This document shows positions 1 through 7,470 of a stretch of 31,546 bases of DNA, in pieces. The notes below the pieces were generated by a model that did no database searches, was not told where the DNA came from, and saw only the letters and a list, made by a program, of their open reading frames with translations. The translations under genes were made by a program, and so were the position numbers. The DNA is from DASZGI01 sp035938995 (lineage in GTDB: Bacteria > Actinomycetota > Actinomycetes > Streptomycetales > Catenulisporaceae). The DNA lies in NCBI RefSeq assembly GCF_035938995.1, contig NZ_DASZGI010000421.1, forward strand, positions 1-31,546. Direction: 5' to 3'. Each line of letters begins with the position of its first letter. Within the stretch, counting starts at the first letter, position 1.

Positions 1-462
1 AGTGCGACGGGACTCTTCTCCGCTGCGAACAGCGTTCGGCTTTCCCGCCACCGCGTCTCAGCATCGCTTTCCGGGCGGAAACACGCCGCGGGGCCCCCAG
101 GCGCACGCTCCGCCCTACGACGCCTCATGGCTGCCGCGGCAGAGCTGTTTTCCGAGAGCCCCGCATCCATTGGCGACGCTACGGTCTAGCGGCCCGGGCC
201 GTCAATCGAGGGGCCCGAATGGCTGTGGATAACCCTGGGGATAGCCTGGGGAAAATCCGGCGTGCCGTTGTGCACAAGTCGAAACGGCTTGTGGAAAAGC
301 TTGTGAATTGCCCTTCGGCGGCCGGGCTGACCAGCGCGGGGAAAGAATCTTGGGCCGATCGGTCAATCTGCGGCCTACGGGGTCGTCCGGATGGCGGTGT
401 GGACAAGTTTTTCAGCCGCGTCTCGACCGCGGTACGGGCCATGACGCCAGTGAGCCGCTAGT
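1..462. other. Gene-free stretch with DnaA-box-like words
   Basis: No convincing gene is seen; the open frames here have Arg/Pro-rich, unstructured translations typical of random GC-rich DNA. Between 224 and 406 there is a cluster of 9-mers close to the DnaA box (perfect forms TTATCCACA and TTGTCCACA, both on the minus strand). The stretch probably also carries the promoter of the peptidase gene at 463 and perhaps that of a gene off the left edge. Confidence 0.6.
224..406 (-). promoter_or_regulatory. Cluster of DnaA-box-like 9-mers
   Basis: Read on the plus strand: TGTGGATAA at 224-232 (complement is the classical box TTATCCACA), TGGGGATAG at 236, TGGGGAAAA at 247, TGTGCACAA at 269 (palindromic, 8/9 to TTGTCCACA), TGTGGAAAA at 290 (8/9), TGTGAATTG at 302 (weak) and TGTGGACAA at 398-406 (9/9 to the actinobacterial box). 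All point the same way. Spacings of 12, 11, 22, 21, 12 and 96 bp are close to whole helical turns. DnaA binding is an inference; no dnaA, dnaN or rpmH gene is nearby, so this is not the usual chromosomal origin. Confidence 0.4.
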
Positions 463-1095
463 TTGGACATCGTGGCAGCGGACCGCACCGATCGTCCCGC
501 GGCCGGGACTGGTCCGACCGACCCGGCCGTCGAGGTGCGCCGCTCCCCACGCCGCCGCCGCACCGTGTCCGCGTACCGGGAAGGCGACCGAACGGTCGTG
601 CTGATCCCCGCCCAGATGTCCGCGAAGGAAGAGGAACGCTGGGTCCGCGCGATGGTCGAGCGCCTCGAGCGTCGTGAACGCCGGAGCGCTCTCGACGAGC
701 CTGAGCTGGCCCGCCGTGCGGCAGTGCTTTCCGCACAGTACTTGGGTGGGAAGGCGCGCCCCGTCTCCGTCCGCTGGGTGAGCAATCAAGCCGCGCGCTG
801 GGGCTCGTGTACCCCAGTGGATGGCACGATCCGGATCTCCGACCGCGTGCGCAGCCTGCCCGACTACGTCGTGGATTACGTCCTGCTGCACGAACTCGCC
901 CACCTGCTGGTGCCGAACCACGGCCCGGCGTTCTGGAACCTGCTCGCGGCGTACCCGCGCACGGAGCGGGCGAGGGGCTACCTCGAGGGGTACGCGCGAT
1001 CGCCTCACGGGGCGGAGGAAGAGGACGGGCAGGGGCACGGGGAGGATGAGGACGTGGACGACGCGATGGGCGGCGACGAGAGCGCGGCGGTGTGA
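463..1095 (+). CDS. YgjP/DUF45-type (WLM-like) zinc metallopeptidase
   Basis: Predicted cytoplasmic zinc-dependent metallopeptidase of 210 residues in the YgjP/DUF45 (M48-like) family; the physiological substrate is unknown. The metal site is HELAH at 143-147 with a third likely ligand, His153, in NHGPAFW. The family hallmark RWGSC is at 112-116. There is no signal peptide or membrane segment. The C-terminus (about 183-210) is a Glu/Asp/Gly-rich acidic tail; its DNA is part of a local duplication continuing to 1343, so the tail may be a recent addition. The start is uncertain: TTG at 463 gives the full frame, and GTG at 472 is an in-frame alternative. The gene converges on the CHAT gene. The family call is secure; the role is not. 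Confidence 0.85.
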   Translation: MDIVAADRTDRPAAGTGPTDPAVEVRRSPRRRRTVSAYREGDRTVVLIPAQMSAKEEERWVRAMVERLERRERRSALDEPELARRAAVLSAQYLGGKARPVSVRWVSNQAARWGSCTPVDGTIRISDRVRSLPDYVVDYVLLHELAHLLVPNHGPAFWNLLAAYPRTERARGYLEGYARSPHGAEEEDGQGHGEDEDVDDAMGGDESAAV

Positions 1096-1343
1096 GAGTC
1101 GCGCGAAGGTAGCGGCGGCGGCAGGTGGGGGTAGTGGGGTGACGCGGCTGGTCAGTGGGGGTGTGGGCGCCAGGGGACGGGGAGGATGAGGACGTGGACG
1201 ACGTGATGGTCGAGCGTGAACGTCGGAGCGCTCTCGACGAGCCTGAGCTGGCTCGCCGCGCGGCGGTATGAGAGTCGCGCGAAGGTAGCGGCGGCAGGTG
1301 AGGGGTAGTGAGGTGACGCAGTTGGTCAATGGGGGCGTGGGCG
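1037..1343. repeat. Partial duplication of the peptidase gene 3' end
   Basis: A 27-bp word beginning ACGGGGAGGATGAGGACG occurs exactly at 1037-1063 and 1177-1203. The roughly 84-bp segment 1086-1169, covering the stop codon of the peptidase gene and beyond, recurs with scattered substitutions at 1261-1343. Between these, 1204-1267 resembles an internal piece of the gene (651-719) with a 12-bp deletion. The second copy is therefore a mosaic: tail, internal fragment, then downstream flank. It encodes no intact protein and fills most of the 275-bp gap to the convergent CHAT gene. Confidence 0.75.
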
Positions 1344-1370
1344 GCGGGGGGATGGGGTGGGGCGACCGCG

Positions 1371-4082
1371 TCAACCGGCGCCGAAGCAGACGAAGCCGCG
1401 GGCGTCGGGCACCTTGTGTTGAGCGACGGTGAGTGCGAGCGCCGGGGACGCGCCTGCTGCTAGCTGCTCGTGGAACACGCTCATCAGCGTCTTCGTCTCC
1501 GCATCGCCGACCGGGACTACCGCGGCTATGAGGGTGCGGGTGCCGAGCGCGAAGACTGCGCTGGCCACGCCCATCAGTTCGTCGCCCGGTCTGATGCCGG
1601 ACAGCGCCGTATCACATGCCGACAACACCAGCGTCCTCGGCGCTTGGCGTAGCCGTTCGAGGTCGTACACCGTCAGCGGACCGTCGGCCAGGTCCAGGCT
1701 GGAGAACAACGGGTTGTCGGCTCGGAATCGGCCGTGCGCGGCGATGTGTGCCAGGTCGGCTCCGTCGAGCGCGTCCGCTACCGCCTGTGCTGTCGCGTCC
1801 TCTCCGTACAACGGCTTCGCGAGCGGATAACGCTTCGCCAGCTCCTCGATTTCCGCCTCCGCGTGCGGCGGGCCCGGCCCGCAGGCGAGCGCTACTCGCT
1901 CACCGCGTGAACTGGCGGCAGTGTGGGCGGGCCACTCGTCGTGCCCGTCATGGCCGTGCTTGCCGTGCGTGCGCTCGCTGTGTCCAGCGTGTGCGCTCAT
2001 GGCCGTGAGCCAGGTGCGGGCGGACGGGGCCACAGTCACTGGCCGTCCGTCCGTCGAGGGCAGCACGGACCATGCCAGAGCGTGCAGTGACCCAGTGGGG
2101 ACTAGTACCAGCGCCCGGTTCTCGATCAGCTTGCCCATCGGCCGCAGGAGTGCGTTATCCAGCGCCTGGCGTGCATAGTCGAACGCCGCGTACGTGGCCT
2201 GCTGCATCGCCGCGGAGCCGTACCTCAGGGCCATCCGCTGCAACGAGAAACGCAGCGACTCCAGTTCATCCAGCACCGCCTTGTACGAGCCGAGGCGATG
2301 ATGCCGCATCCGCCCTTCGACGAGGCTCACCGCGTGCAGATCGTCGCCGTGGCGCACGAACTCGACCAGCGCCCGGTCTTCCAGGCGCGTGGCGAGTGCC
2401 TTCAGATCCAGCGGCGGCTCTGGCGCGTAGTCGCCTCCGGGTGCGAACCGCGCCAACTCCCTGATCTCGCGCTCCAGCCGCACCCGCAACGTCTGCAGGC
2501 CGCTGATGTTCTTTCCCGCTAGCCCGCCTTCGCTGATCTGCGCCACCACCGCGCGCAGGCGGGCCAGCTTCGCCGCGAATTCGGTGTCGTCGGGCGGCTG
2601 CACCGGGCGTCTTCGCAACGTCGCGGCACGCCATTGCTCGGCCCGCACCAGTACCTGCCGGGGCGACCCGCGGTCCAGCGCCAGCCGCAGGCCGCTTTGC
2701 GCCAGGTCCGCTCCGAGCTGGGCCGCCGCCGTGCGCAGGTCCGTCGCCCCGAGCGTGCCCGCGTATTCGGCGACCTCCCGCAGGCCGCGGTCGATCGCCC
2801 GGCCCGCCCCGGCCGAGTCTCCGCGCAGCTCGCACAGCGCGGTCTCGGCCTCCCAGCCGAACACCCGCAGCCCGGCCGGTCCGCCCAGCCGGCTCGCCGC
2901 GACCTGGGAGTAGAGCTCGACCGCGGTCTGCCGCCGCCCGATCGCCAGCGCGGTGTGCGCCGCCAGCAGCCGCGTCTCCTGCGGGGTGACCAGCCAGCCG
3001 GCCAGCTCTGTCTGCTTGATGTTGCGGATCATGTCGCGTAGGAGCGCGGCGCTGCGTTCCCCGGAGGCGAACCGCGCGCCGTGTTCCACCGTTCGGGCCC
3101 AGGCCGCCCAGCCGGGTCGCCGCTGCCGGGAGAACGCCACCCGGGCCGCGTGCGCCTGCTCCGCTGCCGCCGCCGGATCGCCCGCCTTGAGCGCCGCGCG
3201 CGCTACGGACAGCCGCGACTCGGCCAGGTTGAACGCGAACCCCGACCGCTCGTGGCCCAGCACCGCCTCCTGCGCGCACGCCCGCGCCTCGTCCGCGAGC
3301 CCGGCTGTAAGAAGAGCCTCGGCGCGGTCCGTGAGGACGGAGGCGATCGGCTTGCCGTGCTTGGTGGCGAGCACCCGCGCCTCGTCGAGGGTGCGCAGCG
3401 CGCGCGGCAGGTCGCCGGCGCGCAACGCGGCGAACCCGAGGTTGAACACCGCGTTCTGGTGCGTGACGGCGAAACCGTTTCTCCGGGCCAGGTCCGCAGC
3501 CCGGGTCAGGTCGCGGTCGGCTGCCTCGTGGTCGCCCCGATAGGCGAACAGCGTCCCGCGCAGGTTCAGCATGATCGCTTCCCAGCGTGCGTCGCCGCGC
3601 TCGCGCAGGATCTGCTCGGACACGGCGTAGCAGGCCAGCGCCTCCGCCGAGCGGCCGGTGCGCTGAAGCACCAGGCCGAGGTTGACCCGCAGCCGGGCGA
3701 GCTCAAGCTCTGTGCCGGCGAGGCCGGTCAGCGCGGCCTCCGCGAGTGCGGCCTCCGCCAGCGCCGCCTGTGTATTGCCTGCGTCGGCCAGGATGACCAG
3801 CAGCGACATCCGGGCCTCGGCCGCGCGCAGGGTGAACCCGCGACGCTGGCCGAGGCCTACGGCGGAGCGCAGTGCGGAGCGGGCACCGGCCAACTCGCCG
3901 AGCCGCTGCCGGGCCAGACCCAGCGCCCGCAGCGCGACGCACGCCGCTTCGTCGTCGCGGCGCGCCGCCAGCAGCGCCAAGGCCTTGTCGCGAGCCGCTC
4001 TGGCGTCAGCGTGTACAAGGTCGACGAGGGCCAGCGCCTCGCCGAGCCGCCGCTCGATGCGCGGAACCTCGGCCATGGTCAC
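1371..4082 (-). CDS. TPR-CHAT caspase-like protease
   Basis: Large 903-residue cytoplasmic protein. Residues about 1-440 are Ala/Leu/Arg-rich helical repeats of TPR type, a likely sensing or scaffold region. A helical middle follows, then a C-terminal CHAT peptidase domain (about 600-903), a caspase relative. The expected catalytic pair is visible: His783 in HIAAHGRF and Cys823 in LSACDT. A His-rich insert (seven His in 698-720) sits inside the CHAT region and could bind metal. Last gene of a four-gene minus-strand operon; only 12 bp separate it from the small gene upstream. GTG at 4082 is taken as the start, but ATG at 4076 is equally possible. CHAT proteins act in programmed proteolysis, for example with bacterial gasdermins and type III-E CRISPR; the role here is inferred. 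Confidence 0.9.
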   Translation of the reverse strand: MTMAEVPRIERRLGEALALVDLVHADARAARDKALALLAARRDDEAACVALRALGLARQRLGELAGARSALRSAVGLGQRRGFTLRAAEARMSLLVILADAGNTQAALAEAALAEAALTGLAGTELELARLRVNLGLVLQRTGRSAEALACYAVSEQILRERGDARWEAIMLNLRGTLFAYRGDHEAADRDLTRAADLARRNGFAVTHQNAVFNLGFAALRAGDLPRALRTLDEARVLATKHGKPIASVLTDRAEALLTAGLADEARACAQEAVLGHERSGFAFNLAESRLSVARAALKAGDPAAAAEQAHAARVAFSRQRRPGWAAWARTVEHGARFASGERSAALLRDMIRNIKQTELAGWLVTPQETRLLAAHTALAIGRRQTAVELYSQVAASRLGGPAGLRVFGWEAETALCELRGDSAGAGRAIDRGLREVAEYAGTLGATDLRTAAAQLGADLAQSGLRLALDRGSPRQVLVRAEQWRAATLRRRPVQPPDDTEFAAKLARLRAVVAQISEGGLAGKNISGLQTLRVRLEREIRELARFAPGGDYAPEPPLDLKALATRLEDRALVEFVRHGDDLHAVSLVEGRMRHHRLGSYKAVLDELESLRFSLQRMALRYGSAAMQQATYAAFDYARQALDNALLRPMGKLIENRALVLVPTGSLHALAWSVLPSTDGRPVTVAPSARTWLTAMSAHAGHSERTHGKHGHDGHDEWPAHTAASSRGERVALACGPGPPHAEAEIEELAKRYPLAKPLYGEDATAQAVADALDGADLAHIAAHGRFRADNPLFSSLDLADGPLTVYDLERLRQAPRTLVLSACDTALSGIRPGDELMGVASAVFALGTRTLIAAVVPVGDAETKTLMSVFHEQLAAGASPALALTVAQHKVPDARGFVCFGAG

Positions 4083-4094
4083 CGATTCAGTTTC

Positions 4095-4574
4095 TCAGGT
4101 GTCGACCCATTCAGTCACGACCCGCGTGCCGTCGGGTAGCGAACAGCGCAGCCGGACGAGACCGGCTGGAACAGAGGACAGAGTGAAGCGCCCGAGGTGG
4201 TCCACCGGCGCCTGCACCGACTCGTCCGCGCGATGTGCGATCTCCAGCGAGACGTGGTCGGGGCCGGCCGGAACCATTTGCCCGACCAGCCGTCGCGCCC
4301 CGTGGATCTCGGTCGCCTCGACCGCGACCGTCAGCCCCGGGGCCTCGAACGTCAACAGCCGGTGCTCCCCGTTGGCGCGCACACCGGCGTCCGCCAGGGA
4401 TTCCGACTCGATCAGCCGCGCGACCGCCGCGTCGAAGTCGCGCCACGCGAACGCGGCGCGTGCTCCGGCGGTCACCGCGTCCGGCACGGGATCTACATGA
4501 TCGAACATCACTCCGAGTTTCGCGAGCAGACGCGCGTCCTCGACGTTCTCGCCGACCGAGCGATTGCGTTCCAT
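4095..4574 (-). CDS. Small protein of the sigma/CHAT operon, function unknown
   Basis: A 159-residue soluble protein. The N-terminal half (about 12-60) looks helical and includes PVPDAVTAGARAAFAWRDFD. The C-terminal half (about 72-159) alternates hydrophobic and polar residues like a beta-sandwich, with LTFEAPGLTV at 75-84 and an HLGRFTLSSVPAGLVRLRC stretch near 126-144, recalling carboxypeptidase-regulatory-like domains. I recall similar proteins beside sigma-factor and CHAT genes in other actinobacteria, but cannot name a characterised member. No zinc motif or membrane segment is present, so it is not a standard zinc anti-sigma factor. Its position directly after the sigma gene (28-bp gap) makes a sigma-regulating or adaptor role plausible; this is inference. 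Confidence 0.8.
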   Translation of the reverse strand: MERNRSVGENVEDARLLAKLGVMFDHVDPVPDAVTAGARAAFAWRDFDAAVARLIESESLADAGVRANGEHRLLTFEAPGLTVAVEATEIHGARRLVGQMVPAGPDHVSLEIAHRADESVQAPVDHLGRFTLSSVPAGLVRLRCSLPDGTRVVTEWVDT

Positions 4575-4602
4575 GTCCGTCCCTCTTCCCCCCGAGATCC
4601 CG

Positions 4603-5151
4603 TCACGATGCTGCCAGCTGGGCTCTTAACCGGTCCAGGCAGCGAGCCCGGGTCGGTCCTATCGATCCGATCGCCATACCCAGCGCCTGCGACACCTGCG
4701 CGTAGCTGTCCATCGGGTAGACCGCCAGGACGCGCAGCAGCGCCCGGCAGCGGTCCGACAGCGCCGCGAAAGCGTTCCATAACTCACGGTACTCGTCCTG
4801 CACGATGGCCTGGGCTTCCGGGTCGTGCCGCTCGTCCTCGTCGACCTCGTCCGCGCCGTCGAGCACCGGCGCCTCGCGGTCCTGTTTGTGCAGCACGCGG
4901 ATCGCCTCGCGGCGGGCGGTGGTCGCCAGCCAGCCGGCGAGCCGGTCCGGATCGGTGATCGTCGAGAGCTTCTCCACCAGGCGCAGCCAGGTGGTCTGAC
5001 AGACGTCCGCCGCGTCGGCGTCGGACAGGCGGAAACTGCGCGCGATGGACCACACGAGACGGCCATATCTGTCCACGAGAAGATCCCAAGCGTCCTGACT
5101 TCCGCATACGGCGGCGGCGAGCAGCTCCTGAGTGCTGGACTCCCCATCCAT
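4603..5151 (-). CDS. ECF-like sigma-70 family RNA polymerase sigma factor
   Basis: A 182-residue sigma factor with only regions 2 and 4. Region 2 spans about 20-90 (DAADVCQTTWLRLVE and WLATTARREAIRVLHKQ are typical); an acidic linker follows (about 98-112); region 4 spans about 122-180 with a helix-turn-helix around SYAQVSQALGMAIGSIGPTR. It should direct RNA polymerase to a small promoter set. ATG at 5151 is chosen because AAGGGG lies about 7 bp upstream and sigma homology starts just after it; the frame stays open further upstream, but that extension is Arg-rich and unlike the family. Second gene of the S8-sigma-small-CHAT operon. No zinc or transmembrane anti-sigma gene is present, so the neighbouring small protein or the proteases may control it. 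Confidence 0.9.
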   Translation of the reverse strand: MDGESSTQELLAAAVCGSQDAWDLLVDRYGRLVWSIARSFRLSDADAADVCQTTWLRLVEKLSTITDPDRLAGWLATTARREAIRVLHKQDREAPVLDGADEVDEDERHDPEAQAIVQDEYRELWNAFAALSDRCRALLRVLAVYPMDSYAQVSQALGMAIGSIGPTRARCLDRLRAQLAAS

Positions 5152-5213
5152 GGCCGTGCCCCTTCCCGCGCAGATCCAACGGTCAGCGCGGGAAAGGGTA
5201 TCCACTGGTCTGC

Positions 5214-6383
5214 TCACTCGACCACTACACCGAACTCGTGATGGCGCTTTCGGGTGGCCGGGTCGAGCAGGTTGTCGGCGGCCTCGGCGGCGGTGGACTG
5301 CTTGGCGGCGGCCCACTGCGCGATGGCGCCGGCCACGTGCGGCGTGGCGAACGAGGTGCCGGACCAGCGGGCGAAGCCGTCGAACCGCTGGCCGCCCTCG
5401 CTCATCTCCTCCAGGAACGGGCCGACCACATCAGCGCCGACCGCGCAGGCGTCCACCCAGTAGCCGTGGTTGGAAAACTCGGCGCGCTGCTCGCAGCCGG
5501 GCTGCAGCGCCCCGACGGCGACGCAGCTCTTGAGCGCGGCCGGCCAGAACGGACGGTTCGAGCCGTTGTTCCCCGCGGCGACCACGATGACCGTGTGCTT
5601 GCCGAAGCGGGCCAGCGCGTCCGACAGCAGCGGCGAGGGCTCGTCGTCCAGGGTGTAGCCGCCGAGTGAGAGATTCAGCACATCGAGCGTCTCGCCGGTC
5701 GACGACAGGCGGCGGTACAGCCGGTTCAGCCCGCCCAGCAGCTGAAGCTCGTCGCAGACGCCGGTGTCGTCCAGGACCCGCTCGATCATCAGGAAGGCGG
5801 ACGGCGCCTGGCGCAGCAGCACTCCGGCGACGAAGGTGCCGTGGCCGGTCTGCGTCTCGAGGCCGTAGTCCGGGGACCCGGTCAGCGGGTCCATCTGCTC
5901 GGCGGTGACCTGCGCGAACCAGTCGGTGCCCTCGAACCACGGGTGGTTGACGATCCCGGTGTCGAGCACCGCGACGAAGGCGCGCCGGGCCAGCGGCTCG
6001 GCCGAGACCGGGCGGGGCAGCGGCGAGGCCGGGGCCGGCTCGTTCCACGGGCCGCCCTCGTAGCCGGGCTCGCCGCGCAGCAGGTGGTTGGGGGAGACCG
6101 CGATCGGCCCGTCGGCGTGCTCGCGCAGCTCCCTGGCCAGCTCGCCCACGTGCACTCCGGCGTTCGGGTGCAGGTGCAGCCGGCTGACGCCGAGCTCGGG
6201 AAGGTCCTCGCGGTGCGCGGTCCAGTGGTCGGTGGCGTGCTGCGCCCGGTCGGCTTGCTGGATGGAGACGAGCAGCTGGTCCTTGCGGTGCAAGGCGAAC
6301 GTGCCGTTGCCGCCCTCGCTGACGACGGCGTCCCGGTGCCGGGCGAGCAGGCGCTCCAGGCGGGCGCCGCGGTCGAGGCTCAT
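5214..6383 (-). CDS. S8 family subtilisin-like serine protease, apparently intracellular
   Basis: A 389-residue subtilase with an intact catalytic triad: Asp141 (AVLDTGI), His181 (GHGTFVAG) and Ser344 (GTSFATPHVAG), plus the oxyanion Asn near 272 (VAAGNNG). The N-terminal 130 residues are a charged, mixed region without a signal peptide or membrane helix, unlike secreted subtilases, so it is predicted to act in the cytoplasm. That region may be an inhibitory or partner-binding domain. A strong ribosome-binding site (GGGAAGGAAG) precedes the ATG. First gene of the four-gene operon, with a 62-bp gap to the sigma gene. The pairing of a serine protease and a CHAT cysteine protease in one operon is the notable point. 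Substrates are unknown. Confidence 0.92.
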   Translation of the reverse strand: MSLDRGARLERLLARHRDAVVSEGGNGTFALHRKDQLLVSIQQADRAQHATDHWTAHREDLPELGVSRLHLHPNAGVHVGELARELREHADGPIAVSPNHLLRGEPGYEGGPWNEPAPASPLPRPVSAEPLARRAFVAVLDTGIVNHPWFEGTDWFAQVTAEQMDPLTGSPDYGLETQTGHGTFVAGVLLRQAPSAFLMIERVLDDTGVCDELQLLGGLNRLYRRLSSTGETLDVLNLSLGGYTLDDEPSPLLSDALARFGKHTVIVVAAGNNGSNRPFWPAALKSCVAVGALQPGCEQRAEFSNHGYWVDACAVGADVVGPFLEEMSEGGQRFDGFARWSGTSFATPHVAGAIAQWAAAKQSTAAEAADNLLDPATRKRHHEFGVVVE

Positions 6384-6530
6384 GGGTCTTCCTTCCCTGT
6401 GTCAGTGGTCGTCGGCGCCGACCCGCGGGACTCGAGACCAGTCCTCGGGACCGCGATAGCGGCGGTACCGCCCGGTGGGGCGGCCGGTCCGAACCTGCGC
6501 CCGGACCGAACGATACGGGGTGGCGCGACC

Positions 6531-6596
6531 GCGCGGGGGCGCTCCGGACCAGGCCGTACCCCCGTAACGGCCTGACCGGAGACTGCGCCCCCGCGC
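6531..6596. terminator. Long imperfect hairpin
   Basis: Arms GCGCGGGGGCG-CTCCGG at 6531 onward and the complementary CCGGAG...CGCCCCCGCGC ending at 6596, continued inward by AGGCCGT/ACGGCCT. The stem is about 25 bp with one 4-nt bulge and one small mismatch, around a 9-nt loop. There is no T-run. It may end transcription of the lipoprotein gene or form part of the 5' leader of the protease operon. Confidence 0.55.
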
Positions 6597-6598
6597 AG

Positions 6599-6647
6599 CC
6601 GCTCCGGCGCCTGCTCGGATTTACTCCCCCCGCAGGCGCCGGAGCGG
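6599..6647. terminator. Perfect 16-bp hairpin next to the preceding one
   Basis: Left arm CCGCTCCGGCGCCTGC (6599-6614) and right arm GCAGGCGCCGGAGCGG (6632-6647) are exact complements around a 17-nt loop. On the minus strand the loop carries a G-run followed by AG, which resembles a Shine-Dalgarno core. Terminator or leader structure; only 2 bp from the neighbouring hairpin. Confidence 0.55.
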
Positions 6648-6699
6648 TCCCCCAGCATCCACCCCACACTGACCTTGCCGGGGCTTCTCCCTGCGCCTC

Positions 6700-6712
6700 G
6701 GTGACGGTCACC
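6700..6712. promoter_or_regulatory. 13-bp palindrome, candidate operator
   Basis: GGTGAC-G-GTCACC is a perfect palindrome about 320 bp upstream of the subtilase start and 125 bp downstream of the lipoprotein stop. The size suits a dimeric regulator. No specific regulator can be named. Confidence 0.3.
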
Positions 6713-6837
6713 TACAAGAGCGGCGGCGCCGGGGTTCTGATACATCGGCGCCAAGAATTTTTTCGACCGCGCTCAGCCGCTGGTGGTGCGCGCTTTTTAG
6801 TACGTCGGGCGGGGGCGCTCGGGCGCTTCGGTGAGCG

Positions 6838-7314
6838 TCAGCACTCCGATACGAGGGCCTGGTCGCCGGTCGTGACGGTCGCGGTGGTGATCGCGGCCGT
6901 GTTCAGGGCGATCGCGTTGGTGGACATGAACACGGCCGCGATGCTGTCGCCGTGCGGTCCGCCGAGCGCGCGGCTGAGCTGCTGCGAGTGGAAGTCCACG
7001 ACCTCGCACTGCGTACTCTCGACCCCCGCCACCGGGCGCGGGGCGCCGGGCGTCGCGTCCGAGGGCAGGTTCTGCTGAATCCGCGCGATCGCCTGGGCCA
7101 GCGGTTGGCTGACCAGCGTCTGAACGTAGCCGACCACGCGTCCCGCGCTGTCTACGGCGATCGCCGAGTAGCCCGCGGTGCCGTGATGCGCATTCCAGCT
7201 TGCTCGCATCGCGCCCACGCCGGTCAGGCTGTCGTTCGCCGCTGCGTTCGAGCTGCACCCTGAGGCGATCAACCCGAGCGCGGCGATCGCTGCGGCAAGC
7301 ACGGTCTTTCGCAT
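6838..7314 (-). CDS. Small predicted lipoprotein, function unknown
   Basis: A 158-residue protein with a lipoprotein signal: MRK, a hydrophobic stretch, then IASGC with Cys20 as the lipid-attachment site (Ala at -3 is less usual). The mature part is Ala/Thr/Ser-rich and has two further Cys, one in a QCEVVDF segment and one as the very last residue; these could form a disulfide. I recognise no domain. ATG at 7314 is chosen because it places the signal peptide at the N-terminus; the frame runs 30 codons further upstream into unrelated sequence. The gene is divergent from the iron-uptake operon across a 299-bp region, so co-regulation by iron is possible but unproven. Confidence 0.7.
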   Translation of the reverse strand: MRKTVLAAAIAALGLIASGCSSNAAANDSLTGVGAMRASWNAHHGTAGYSAIAVDSAGRVVGYVQTLVSQPLAQAIARIQQNLPSDATPGAPRPVAGVESTQCEVVDFHSQQLSRALGGPHGDSIAAVFMSTNAIALNTAAITTATVTTGDQALVSEC

Positions 7315-7470
7315 GTGCACACCCTGAGTGCTGATACGGACGGACAGTGAGCACGCTAGTCGAAATGCGCAGTTTGAAGCCACCCGATTTAGTCCTGGCC
7401 GCACCGGAGCCGGGCCGTGCGGCGCACTGAGGTGTAACCGGTATCACACCGGGTGTTCGCCGTCATCGGG

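Larger units (their letters stand above)
6384..6837. other. Leader/intergenic stretch before the protease-sigma operon
   Basis: About 450 bp between the lipoprotein gene stop (6838) and the protease start (6383), both on the minus strand. It holds two adjacent strong inverted repeats (6531-6596 and 6599-6647) and a 13-bp palindrome at 6700-6712. Open frames here give low-complexity translations and are not supported as genes. The operon promoter probably lies here, but I could not pick a convincing -35/-10 pair. Confidence 0.6.

Noticed and set aside
224..406. Calling the DnaA-box cluster the chromosomal oriC
   Set aside because: dnaA, dnaN and rpmH are absent, only two boxes are perfect, and no AT-rich unwinding region is present.
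2..442. Open frames before the peptidase gene on both strands
   Set aside because: Translations are Pro/Arg/Ser-rich without domains, there is no good ribosome-binding site, and they overlap the DnaA-box-like cluster.
6380..6754. Minus-strand frame across the two hairpins before the subtilase
   Set aside because: It runs through two long inverted repeats and gives a low-complexity product; structural DNA is a better explanation.
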